Positions 51,386 through 62,250 of a stretch of DNA of 64,000 nucleotides are shown piece after piece. Every line of letters begins with the position of its first letter. Position 1 is the first letter of the stretch. Both the position numbers and the translations under genes were made by a program. The stretch lies in the NCBI RefSeq assembly GCF_041296385.1, contig NC_091022.1, forward strand, positions 20,169,967 to 20,233,966, written 5' to 3'. Origin of the DNA: Aphelocoma coerulescens. Taxonomy: Eukaryota; Chordata; Aves; Passeriformes; Corvidae. The notes under the pieces are model-generated. The model searched no databases and was not told the origin of the DNA. It was given only the letters and a program-made list of their open reading frames with translations.

Positions 51386-53227
51386 TTCTTCTGCTGCCTG
51401 TGCCTTTCCAAAAGGACAGGGTGCGTGGCTTCGCAGTCCCTGCTGACAGGGGAATGAAAGCAGCGCGGTCATCAGCCGTGTGTGGCTCCTGTGATTTCTG
51501 TGCTGCCCTGCAGTGCATTCACAGTTGGCATAAATTAAATGCTGATAAATTCAAACAAGTGACAGAGTGCAGTTTTGCACAAATCCAGCATTATGTTTGA
51601 ATGGAAGCTCCAAGCGAGCAAAAAATGAGGATCAGGCATCTAGAATAAACTCTACAACAGCTATGAAATTTCAGCATCATGTTTTTTTCATGCATTCAAA
51701 TGGGATCTGTCTCCCTACGCCTACTCTACATCATCTGACTGGACTGCCTGCTGGGAAGCAACAGTACCATGGCAGCTCTCACTGAGAGATCACTCAGTCA
51801 TACCGTTTACAGCTATGGAGACTGTAAATCTTTTAGGGATACTATAAAAGGGTGGCTGTAAAAAAAGATATGCTGATTGTTTGTTAGATTTGTTTTTAAA
51901 GTACAGTGTTCATTGCTATTTAGCAAACATCTCACTAGAGCATCCAGGGGATTGTAACCAACCTCCCATCAGAAAACCAAGTTGCTTCTCTTGGAAAGAT
52001 ACATTTTTCCAGGGGTTTGGTTCTGACATTCTCTTTGCTCCAAACTCATGAATTGAGCCATAGCTGTCTTTAGTTTTTAAGACCACACTGTTATTACCAA
52101 CTTGATTGTGTCTGTCTGTAGTAAAGCAAATTTTACAAGTATGTTTTGCAGCTTTTCTTCGTTTGAAGTCTGTAGTATTTTGCTGACCCTACTGCATTTT
52201 GCAGACAGTATTGCATTTTAATGCCTTCACTGTATATGTAATTAGGTCAGTTGTTTACTCCAAAACGTTATTTCAAGGTCCAAACCAGACTAAACTGAGA
52301 AGCTGTATTAGTCTTTTTCAGTTTTGTGTCTGAAGTACACCACAACTCAAAGAAGAAAAAGTAAATGAAAAATGTGTTAACTAACAAGAGATCAGACAGC
52401 TGAAAAAACAATGTTTTATAATCCCCCATTTAACATGCACAAATCTTTTCCATTTCACAGAGAAAATTTCCTAGATTCACTTAAATAGGAGCTAAGAATT
52501 GTGCAGAAATTACTTAAAATGAGTGAAAATCATATATCACTGTTTAAGCTGCCACTAGCCAAATAGCATTTTGCTAATGACTTTTACTTTTCAGACTACA
52601 AACCAGACTTGTTTGAATAGCTAAATTGCTCCTGTTCTTATCCATCATGAGCAGATAACAAAGTAAGCTGGAAGATAGTGCTTTTGGGTGGGAAAGAGGA
52701 AGAGAACTAAGTAATTTCTTCAGTGCATGAAGAAACTCTTGAAAATCTTTTTCCAGTTTATTGCCAAGGAAATTATTTTGAGGTTTAGGGAACTTTGACC
52801 AGTCCCAGAAGCTTTTATGGAATAGCATGAGTGAAACACATTTCATGGATTCACATTTCACTCTAATGTGACATTCAGATGCCAGCTATAAGACTTGATG
52901 TGCAAAACCAGATAAAAAAATCATTGTATATACACAAAAAATATTAATTATTAATATTATTAAACATTTATACAACCACTGCAAATTCCAGCATTTTAGG
53001 AAAAATACAAGACAGGAAAAAAAGTTCTTTGGTTAGTGATCAAATGAAACCTGAATTTTAAAGCTACACCGAATTACTATTTTTCTCATCGATTCATGGA
53101 TTATTTTGACTGATGTCAGTAAAAGAGAAGTTATCTATGTAATAGCTAAACCAATTTGCCTTTGGTTAAACTCTAAATTTTTGGCTATGAGCTTACTGAT
53201 TTTGTATTTCAAAAATTTGTTTTTAAC
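51386..53227. other. Non-coding sequence, nothing recognised
   Basis: No gene or repeat family recognised. The first 130 bases are somewhat GC-richer than the surroundings. Confidence 0.45.
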
Positions 53228-53258
53228 GTTCTTCTGCATGTTTAAGATGCAGAAGAAC
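53228..53258. repeat. Small perfect hairpin, 12-bp stem
   Basis: GTTCTTCTGCAT and ATGCAGAAGAAC are exact reverse complements separated by a 7-base loop (GTTTAAG). In AT-rich DNA of this length one such palindrome may arise by chance; the stem is too short for a typical pre-miRNA. Confidence 0.9.
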
Positions 53259-54607
53259 CTTTAGCATCCATGACATGCTAAGTACAGCCTTGCCAATTCT
53301 CTTTTGGGAAACAGCAGGAATAATTTTTTTTTTCTATAGGTAAAAGTGCTATGATAATAACTCTTACTTCTGTGTTTCTATAAAGAATCACAAAAAAAAT
53401 AGCATTAACTTTTTTGAACTGAAACAATATTTCAATTTTTTAAAAACAAATTATTAATTGCATTTTTCCTTAAATAGCAACCTGTTATTAATATATACAT
53501 TTCAGTAAGGTTTTAGCTCATGTTTCTGTCAAATAATTAACACTTCTTACTTATTTTCATAAGGAGCTATTTAATTTACAAGAGGCCTATTAAGAATTAT
53601 GTTTTTCCTCATTAGATGTAATTGAGGGATATGACATTTTGTTCAAGAGAAACTTTTTAGCTTTAATTAGTCAAACAATGCAATATTTCCAGTTTCCACT
53701 GAACTTAGTGTGACATTACTTCATATACACTAAAAATAGATAAGGAAAAAAATGGGAAGAAATTTGGGAAAATTATGACATAATATTACAATTACACGTT
53801 CTGAAAACAGAAGTTTCATAGCCCAAAACTGAGACTGTGGTCTTGCAAACATTTCTGCATATGCTTAATCTTGAAGCTGAATTGTTAAACTGTTTATAGG
53901 ATTGGGACCCAATGTAAAACATATTTAATCAAACTGATGACAAGAGAATTGTGTCAAATATAATTGAGATCAGAACTGATGTTCCAGATTTGTGATTTAT
54001 GTGTGCTAGTGGATGTAAAACATGAGACCTGAAGTCTCCTGAAAGAATGATTAATGTTTTTGAAATGTTCCCATGAAGCTGTATTCCAAGAGCGTGCAAA
54101 ATGTGCAGTTTCTTTCACTTTTGACACCAAGCCAGAGAAAACTCATTGGTTTTGATGGTGTTTCACTTTGCAATTTTAAGTTTGCTTGAACTCAAAACCT
54201 CATAGTCAAATTTGAGGATGGAAGTGGGTGTGAGCCCACACAGGTTGAAACCTTGCTCTCTGCTTGCACAAAGCCAGAAAGTTGTGCAAAGTCCAAATGC
54301 AAAGTAAAAGTGGTACTGCATGAATATGTATGCATGTGCAGCTAGGGCAGAGCTGAAAATCATAAAGGCCTTTGTCAGTTCTTGTTGGATTTCGGTGCAG
54401 TCCCTGATTTCAAGACATGCAACAAACCTGTGCAAGTTACAGTTCTCAGAACCTTTTCCCTTTCCTCTCCCATGTCGTAAGTGTTAGCAAGGCAACTGGG
54501 GTTGTTGAGCAGTCAGAACTGTACACTTTGCCTACTCAGCTAGTCAGGAAGGTCTCAAAGGTTGTACCATGTAAAAGTCAAATAATTAAACACTGATTAC
54601 TTACTGT

Positions 54608-54663
54608 AAAAAAAAAAAGAGGAAAAAAGAAAAAAAATGGAAGAAAAAAGAAAAAAAGAAAAA
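54608..54663. repeat. A/G low-complexity tract
   Basis: About 56 bases almost purely of A with scattered G, read on the plus strand. Simple low-complexity DNA. Confidence 0.9.
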
Positions 54664-57130
54664 CACTGTCTTCTGGGGAAAGGTTGCATTCAGAAGGTCT
54701 AATTTAACATAGAAGATTTCTGTGGAAATAGAGCCTTTAACTACATTCTGCTTGACTTCATCCAAAAGAAAGGGATGAGTGAAAAGATTAGAAAAGCTAT
54801 TCAGTACTTGCTTTCAGCAGCAGAGCTCTGGGAGGTGACAACAGCTACTGGTAATTCTTTCCATAATCTTTTCCCCAAAACAGTATTTAGAATCCTCTTC
54901 AAAATTTGGCTCTGGATCTATGGCTTCATTATTTTTACAAAATGCAAAGCCACCTCCCTTCTGTGCTCTTGGCTACAGATTAAATGTTTCAGTTCCCCAA
55001 AATGTCTCATTTAAAAAAAAGCTGTTGCAAACCCAGGGAACTGTTCCACCTGATTCTACTGCCTCCTCAAACACTAGAAAAATCCTGCCTTTGCCCTGAA
55101 CTCCTCTCAGGCTTCTCCCCTCAGTGCCATCAAAAGCTCAGCCACGTTTTTGTGGTCGCTGGCTTGCCTCTGCAGTGTCTCAAGAGAAAGAAAAGGCCAC
55201 TATTTTCTTTTCTATCAGCCACCACTTCCCCACCTCTGCTCCTCCTGCCACCTGTGGCACAATGGCTCTTTTCATAGCACAGGCATGATTAAGAGTTAAC
55301 CATTAAAATCTGCTACGTGCCATCACAGCACCAGGGATTTGGTCTTGTAAAACATTATGTTGGGTTTCTTTTATTACAAAACCACTGAGAAATGAAATAT
55401 TTTCTCTGTAGAAACTTATCTGCTTCGAGCTTCTCAAACACGCATTAATATTGTTTATTGGAAACAGCAGAATGAAGGCCTCATTTTCAACACACATCAA
55501 GTTGATTACTTACATCAATTGTTGTGATGGGAAAAAAAGTGCTTCATTTTCTTGGCAGTGAATATTGGCTGAGTTTATTCACACCTACTGAAATATAAAC
55601 AGGCTTATGTTTACATTAGGTACTTTGGGGAAAACATCCTGCAGCCAGAACTCTGGAGTGCTTCAGGAATTTTAAATACAGCTATGATATTACAACCTAA
55701 CTAAATAAGCCTTTCTATTCACTCTTCTCTTTACAATTGCATTTCACATGTGCATTGTACTCTCCAAAGGTTAAAATCCAGACAGAAATGCAGTATTTAA
55801 CAAATTGATGCTCATTTACCCCACACCCTTCATATCATTACATTTCAGCCTTGCCCAGGGGTCACTGTCGATGTAATTATAAGGCACTCAGGAGGTGAGT
55901 GTTAGTTGGGGAACACAAGAATTCATCTTTTGAATTGTCTTGTATTTTGACAACTGAAATTAAACGGTTTTCATTTCCATTAAAGGAAATTCTGACTCCT
56001 TATGTAAAAGAATTACCAAAAGAGCACCTCTGTCACAAAGTAAGAGCAAAGGGGTGGAAGTAACCAGCAATATGGGAGAGACAGAGAAGGATAATCATAT
56101 TGCAAAGACTAGGCTGGGATTCAGGGAAACACAGTGTCTGACTTTGTCATGGAGTTTCCCTACATCAGGCAACTGCACCATCATCTCATGTCCCTCTCAT
56201 CCCCATCTCTTCTGTTTGTCCCATCCTGCTTTTCTGTGCCACTGGCAGGATCTTTGAGAAGCTTTGTACTGCACCTGATATAAAGAGGCTGCTCACTTAT
56301 TTTTTTAGATTTTAGGTGCTATTTTCCTTTCAAGCAGTTAATAGATTATATAATCATATAATATACTCATGAGTAGACTCCTAGACTCATTCCAGTATGT
56401 GGAGATTTTTTTGTAAAACGTAGCAGAACTATCAACATATGAGGACCTGACTGATGTGTACTGAACTCAAACAGTCAACATGCTACTGAGGAAAGAAATT
56501 CTTTTTAATCCAGGTAAAAATCGGTAAGAAAAATAACCACATTTGATCAAGCAAGCTGAAAGGAGGAGTGATGCAGAGTGACATGCTTAACTGCACATAA
56601 GGAACAATTAGCTGGTGGCAGCAGAGAAATTGCTGAATGAAATGTGCTCAGTAAATGAGAATGATTGAGATTGGTACATATTTTAGTTTCTACTCTGATT
56701 ATTTTAAAATATAAAGATATAGCTTTAATCAGTGCAGCATTTTTGTATTTTTAATCTGTTTTAAATTACTTCCCAAAACAATCAGTCTTTTGAGTGGATA
56801 CAGGGGATATAGACCAGGGAAGAAGATAGATACCTCTACTCAGGCTTTACTTCAGTTAAGTCCATTCCTACAGAGAAAACACACTAAAGCACTTTCTTAA
56901 TTCCTCTGGTCTAAAGGTTCTCATTAGCTCCTCAGACATAATCCAGGCTTTGACATTGACTTAAAATTTCAGCCTCAGTTTCCAAAGTGTTTTGGAGATT
57001 ATTAATATCACTTTGAAATCACTTTACATCAATCATATGATATAAAGAACCTTACTATAGGTCTATTTCGTTAATACACATTACTGAAGTATGATGAAAA
57101 CATTAGAATTATATCAATTTGAGATAAGAT

Positions 57131-57152
57131 TATACATATATATATATACATA
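57131..57152. repeat. (AT)n microsatellite
   Basis: Alternating TA run embedded in TATACATA sequence. Confidence 0.85.
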
Positions 57153-59239
57153 AGATACATGACTTCAGAAGTGTACAAGCGACATTTGTCCTTTTTTTAT
57201 AAACAATAATTTTTTTATATTCACAAGAAAAGCTTTTTGTTTCCCTATCTCATAATAGACCATTTTTTCTTCCCTTGAAAGGCCCATTTCAAAGGCAAAA
57301 TCTCTGTTGAGGGGCATAGCTGTGATATGTACACAGGTGTAATACACTTAGCAAGAAACTGGCAGGAAAGTGAAGGCTGTAAGAGACACTTGTTTTTTTC
57401 AAAAGTTTTTTACTAATCAACAGAATAACATACACTTTATCAGCAAGTTCTCTAAGGAAGGGCAAATTCTCCCAGCTTCCTAACAGCCAGGTGCATGGTC
57501 CCAGGAAAACAACTTTCCTGCATGTGAAAGTCTCTGTGTCTGTGCTTGTTCGTGTACATTTTTGTCTCCCAGACAAACATTTATTGATTCAGTTTAATCC
57601 CTGAGTTGCAAAGATGCTACCTCTGAAAATGGCCAGTGGACAGCTTCATTTGCAAACTAGGGGTTCTGGGAACTGAGTGCATTATAACAAGTGCAAAAAT
57701 TTTTATCTGTTTAGAGTAAAAAAAAGAAGAGAATTTTTACAGAATAGTCAAGGAGGCTATTTTGTCTTCACTGGTAGCATTATACTTTCCTGCAATGAGG
57801 AAGAGAACCCCACATTCTCTTAAGATTTAAGTCTTCCCCTCTCATGTTACTTAGAATTATGACAATATGAAAAAAAAACTGTCTAATCATCATGGACCAT
57901 GCTGTAGGCCAATTTTTTTGTACAAAACATTCTCAAACTAGCAATTCCACTGAAATAAAAAGGATTACTTGAATGAATAACTCCTCTCTAAGGACTTTAG
58001 GTCTTTTCCCAGGAAACAACAAATATTTTACAAAGAATTGATCAAATTTTTTTAATGTCAGCATGACCTATATGGAAACAGAGCCTGTTATTTAAACTGT
58101 GCCCAGTCACGATGGTGTGGAGTTCAGGCATTACTTAAATGAGCAAGAGGGAATGCTGGAAAAGAGGAGTATATCTGACCAAACAATCCCAGGATTTTTA
58201 TAGCCACCATTGCTGATGCAGTGGTTGGTTTCACTAAAGCAAACAATGAACACAGTGACAAGAATGCAGAAGAAAGTTTGGATCTTCCCATGAAACATTT
58301 TCAATAGACTTTTGATCTTTCTTGAAGATGGTAAGAAAACTATAGCCTTCTTTCTTTAAAAACTCAATTTGTTTTCACTGAGACCTTGAAAATCTCTAGG
58401 TTTGGCAGAGTGGGGAGCATTAGTGTTAATGAGATGTCTGGGAGGTTTTAAACTGAGCAGTTAGGGTGGAAATTATTGAAAAGAAAAACAGTGGCCAGTG
58501 CACACTACTTTTTCAAATACAGTGGAGCTGAAGTAATAACAAAAATAGTGAGAACTGTAAACAGGTGCTCCACATTGATTAGGCTTTTCTGATTCTATAA
58601 TTTTCATAGATGGGTTAATTTTTAAATAAATAGTATAGGAAAACAGCATGAAATAGAATACAGTTAACTAGCTGTAGCAGATAACAAGCAGGACTTCGTT
58701 TAGAACTATCCTGCAGAACATAAAGGAAAAAATTAAGCTGAAAATCCCATTTCTGTCTGAAAAATGTTTTATTCTTTTAGCATAAGTAAAGTGGATGTGG
58801 CAGAGGCAACACTGAGTGTGCAAATGTGAGTGCGTGCATGTGTTGAGTGTGTATGTGCTCAAGAGAGTATGGGCATCTTTTCTCTTTTTCTCCTTGTCCA
58901 TTATCTTACTGTAAATGAATACCTTAATTTTTGCTCCTTATTACAAGGAATTTCATTTTCATTTCTTCTCCCTGCAATATATATCAGAGTATATCTAGAC
59001 ATGTATCCATCCATTATCATCCTGCACTGATACCAGAGCCAGGAAACATCCAGGTAAGTCTTGGAGTGTTTTTCAAATCCAGTCAATCTGGTTCAATAGT
59101 GCACAGACCTAAGAGTAAACATTCATGTGTTGTGTATAGTCTATCTAGAAGGTGCAACTGTCCTTCTATGACTGTAGCTTGTGCCAGTGAGCTTGGAAAT
59201 GCCAGGATATTTCTTGGGCACACCATGATGCCTTTTCCT

Positions 59240-59760
59240 GGTCTTAAAATCAAGAGTCAAACATGGTTAGAAGGGGAAAAGGGATTTTACCTTGGTATTT
59301 ATTTTAAGGATCCGTAGGTGCACACGTCCAGGTCATATGCATCGAGATGCACCCTGCTGAGTCTATCTCTGTCCCTCCGTTCCCCCCCCCACCCCCAACA
59401 TTGGGTACAACATTTTAGGTTTTACTAATTAGCATATCTATCAAAGATTCCCCAATAAGAGGCTCAAGTGAGCCCCCCTCTCCAAGGAACCTTCCCCTGG
59501 ATGGTTCTATCTTGGTTTACAGAATGTGTTCTGGAGATGACCTTGGGGTCTGGGGCACACTGATCCCTAACTACGAAGCTTCTAAAATGTTTGGTCTCTT
59601 AGCTTAACAAACAAGTCCAAGAATGTAGGCAAAAAGCACTAGGAATACAGAAGTTGTAAAAAGGTATAACAGGGGTATAAAAGAAGAGGCAAAAATCTTC
59701 ATGGCATAAACCACACCATCCCTGCAGTCCCCCCCACTGCTGGGTGGGAGTTAGCCCTCT
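59240..59760 (-). mobile_element. Possible LTR-type retroelement relic
   Basis: The stretch has an LTR-like mix: on the minus strand a sharp AATAAA (59299-59294 region, in TTAAAATAAATACC), a TATGCTAATTAG block (about 59432) and a start-like TGTGGTTTATGCC (about 59720), with a G-rich tract that could be a polypurine tract next to it. Termini and a target-site duplication could not be fixed, and no internal gene is recognisable. On the plus strand a TATA-like GGTATAAAAG (59672) allows the opposite reading. Treat the element, its strand and its limits as tentative. Confidence 0.25.
59376..59400. repeat. C-rich low-complexity tract
   Basis: A run of nine C, then A, then five C (plus strand); G-rich on the minus strand. 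Prone to sequencing error and possibly able to form a G-quadruplex. Confidence 0.8.
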
Positions 59761-59997
59761 TCTGTTAGCCAGCTTTTTTCTCAAGATCAAAGCACTGTGT
59801 AATGAACTGCACTTTACTCTTTGTTTTTCAAGTTTTTCCTGTACTTCCGTCTTGTACTCTTGGCATGTAAATGTTGGGCAGGTGTAACGGTGTTTGAGGG
59901 GGCACACGAAGCCAATGTTCCAGCATTAACATCAGCAAGGACGTCCTGCAGCAGAGAGGGAGGGTGTGCTGCCCTGGTGGCTCCAGTGCCTGGCCTG

Positions 59998-60106
59998 GTG
60001 GCACGGTGGCACGGCCGCAGGGCTGCACAGTGGCACGGTGGCACAGCTGCACAGCGGATGGTGGCACAGTGGCACGTGGCACAGCGGCACACGGCACCGT
60101 GGCCGG
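59998..60106. repeat. GC-rich minisatellite with 8-bp unit
   Basis: About fourteen degenerate copies of GTGGCACG or GTGGCACA, with variants GCTGCACA, GCGGCACA and GCCGCAGG. Two units are shortened to seven bases, so phase shifts along the array. This tract explains the 168-codon open frame at 59821-60327 and the overlapping frames on both strands: their repetitive His/Trp/Ala/Arg content is translated minisatellite. The array sits in a GC-rich patch of about 59880-60180, in strong contrast with the AT-rich surroundings. Confidence 0.93.
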
Positions 60107-60689
60107 GGCTTCCCCAGAGCGGGAGCAGGCAGCCAGCCATGGCAGCAGATGGGGAGAAGAGGAGGCAGCCAAAAGACAAGACATGTATGAATGCAACCAC
60201 TGAAATGTACCTCTCAGCTGAATTTCAAAGTGTTGACCTGTCTCTTTTAATCTTACAGTCCAGTACTGCTAAGCAGCATAGACATTTTGTGTCTGTAGAA
60301 ATTAATACTCCATTTTTGTATCAATGAAGGATAAACTTTAGATTTATCTGATATTTACAGGTTCTAGAAAGAGCTACAGGCAGTTGATTTTATCTTATAA
60401 GCATATGTAAACATGACAGACGTAAGAAAATGCCCAGGTTTAAAATAAAACTTAGCCCTCCTCCCCCATTTATTTATATTTAAGGGATTCATGCCCTTTA
60501 CAACATTAATTAAACCCTATGTAACTTAAGGAATGCCATTTATAAATGATAGAAAACATAATGGCAAATATTTCAAGTCATCACATGAATTATTGATAAG
60601 CTTTATGGTGAAAACTTTTTGCCACCTCTGTTGAAAAAACCTGAGGAAAAGAAGAAATAGGAAACAGTTGGCAATGATTTCTGAGGATA

Positions 60690-61165
60690 ACTAAAGACAT
60701 GAAAAAATATCTGTGAAGAGAGTAAAAAGAATAGGACTGTTTATTTTAGAGAAAAGATAAATACAAGGAGGCCAGATAAAGCTTTATAAAATAATATATG
60801 GCATAGAGAGCAGAGAGTAGAATATTCTGCTCTGGGTTTCTCATATTACATAGACAAAGTGATATTCAGTTAAAAGATGAAATTTAAAGCTGAGGAAAGA
60901 AATATTTGTCTCCACAACAAAGAAGAATTATACCATGGAACTTTCTGGCAAAAGACAGCCCTGGTTTTAGCAGAATTAAAAATGAACAGAAAAAATCATA
61001 TGGATGGTGAGAGTAGCCAAAGTGATAGTGTTGAGGTGAAAATCATACATAAGTTAATTTCAAATGCATTGCATTGGAGGAGAAAGAGCAGAAGAAAAAC
61101 AAATCTATTTTGGGTAAGGCATCCTGAAAATGCCTCTTTCACAGAATCTTCCTCTGAAAGGGCAG
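60690..61165 (+). mobile_element. Ancient CR1-lineage LINE, 3' end (CR1/L3-like)
   Basis: The nucleotide sequence follows the 3' end of an old amniote CR1-type LINE. AGGACTGTTTATTTTAGA and GAAAAGATAAATACAAGG correspond to the block that ends ORF2 (family protein text G-L-F-x-L-E-K-R). Next comes a TATAAAATAATATATGG block, then AAAATGAAATTTAAAGC-like text, then ACAACAAAG and CATGGAACTTTCTGGC, which match the usual ACACAATG and TGTGGAACTCxTTGCC blocks. A final part resembles the 3' untranslated region (TCATATGGATGG, CCTCTGAAAGG). Frameshifts and stops throughout mean no coding capacity. The 98-codon frame at 60877-61173 is a by-product. It is much more diverged than the copy at 9609-9925 and belongs to an older wave. 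Confidence 0.77.
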
Positions 61166-62050
61166 ACCTGTAGGAGTGAATGAGATACCAGTTGTATTCA
61201 ATTTATTAATTATGCAATAATAAGCAGGAATAATAAAGGTTAAAATCACTTTCTCTGTTGTTTTTCAATGTGCTTACTTTGAAGCAATAAAGAACTATTT
61301 AAAAAGAATAACAGGTGTTGTTTCACTTAGCTGAAGTCAGACTGTCACTGGGAGATAAGTGACATGAAAAGAGTGGAAGAAATTCAAGATGAATGCCACA
61401 GTTTCACACTTGGACATAGGCACTGCTTCATGAAATGGGCTGGTTGCCAAAAAATATAAGTGATAGTGATGGTGGTGAGGCACTAGAAGAGGGCTGGTGG
61501 TGGCTGGGAGGCAATGTCCGAGCTGCAAGGGATGCCCACATTTACTGTAATTAATGGTATGAATCAAAGGCTCCTTCCATCATCAAACACCTACAGAGAG
61601 GTATCATTGCTACAGCTGCTTAGGCATTAAGGATAAAAGTGCCCAAACTAGAAGCTGAGGTGAAAATTTACCAGTTTTAGTTACTGAAATTTAAATAACC
61701 AGTTTAAAAAAAAAAGTAGAATGTTTATTAAGATTCCATATTCCTTTTCGGAACTGTTTCTTAAGAATTTACTGCAATAAAGACAAGCTCAGGCTACTGC
61801 TGGCTGTGTGCAGCTCCCTCTCCACCCCAGTGAGAGCTGTTGCGTGTCCATCTATCTTAGGCTGCACATCTGCCTTTCATCTCAGCAGACTTTGACTTTT
61901 CATGACATAATGGCACAGAGGTGAACACAGATGCTTATCCCTGCGCCCCGTTTCAGGTTGTCTTCCTGCAGTCCGGGTCCCTGAGGCACCGCTTCTCACG
62001 GGACTTGGGTTACAGAGGTGCTGAAGCAGGAGAAGGGGGTCTCAAGCATG
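61166..62050. other. Non-coding sequence, nothing certain
   Basis: AT-rich with a short GC-richer part near 61480-61530, where GGTGGTGAGGCACTAGAAG resembles a small piece of the CR1 3' region; too short to call. Confidence 0.4.
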
Positions 62051-62250
62051 TGTTTACTGAGGGGGTGAGGAGAGGTAGCCTTGCTGCAGCCCCGGATGCA
62101 GCACAGCAAGAGCAGCCGCCCGCCGGGGTGACCTGCTGGAGCCGCAGATGTGCAGCCCCGGCCCCGCTCCCTCTGTCTCCCCGTTCGCACGGGGCTGCTG
62201 CTGCTGCCACTGCCGGCAGCTCATGAATACGGCTCGTTTTATCTCGGGTT
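62051..62250. promoter_or_regulatory. Short CpG-rich patch, possible promoter or first exon
   Basis: About 200 bp with roughly a dozen CpG dinucleotides (concentrated at 62090-62235) and high GC, in a window that otherwise has very few CpGs. It contains GC-box-like CCCCGCCC-related text (CCGCCCGCCGGGG, CCCCGGCCCCGC) and a (GCT)n run at about 62191. Such patches in vertebrates often mark promoters or first exons. No start codon context, donor site or recognisable protein supports a particular gene, and the patch is below usual CpG-island length. A GC-rich retroelement fragment is another explanation. Confidence 0.3.

Larger units (their letters stand above)
53259..58900. other. Non-coding, very AT-rich sequence with simple repeats
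   Basis: Strongly AT-rich between about 53300 and 53800. A purine tract of A and G lies at 54608-54663 and an (AT)n run at 57131-57152. No coding region or transposon recognised. Confidence 0.45.

Noticed and set aside
53228..53258. 12-bp perfect hairpin as a microRNA precursor
   Set aside because: The stem is too short for Drosha/Dicer processing and may arise by chance in AT-rich DNA.
59821..60327. 168-codon open frame, longest in the window, with overlapping long frames on both strands
   Set aside because: It is translated minisatellite and GC-rich DNA; several frames on both strands are open together because stops are rare in GC-rich repeats. No domain is visible.
61480..61530. GGTGGTGAGGCACTAGAAG as part of another CR1 3' end
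   Set aside because: Only about 20 bases resemble the consensus and the flanks do not continue the match.
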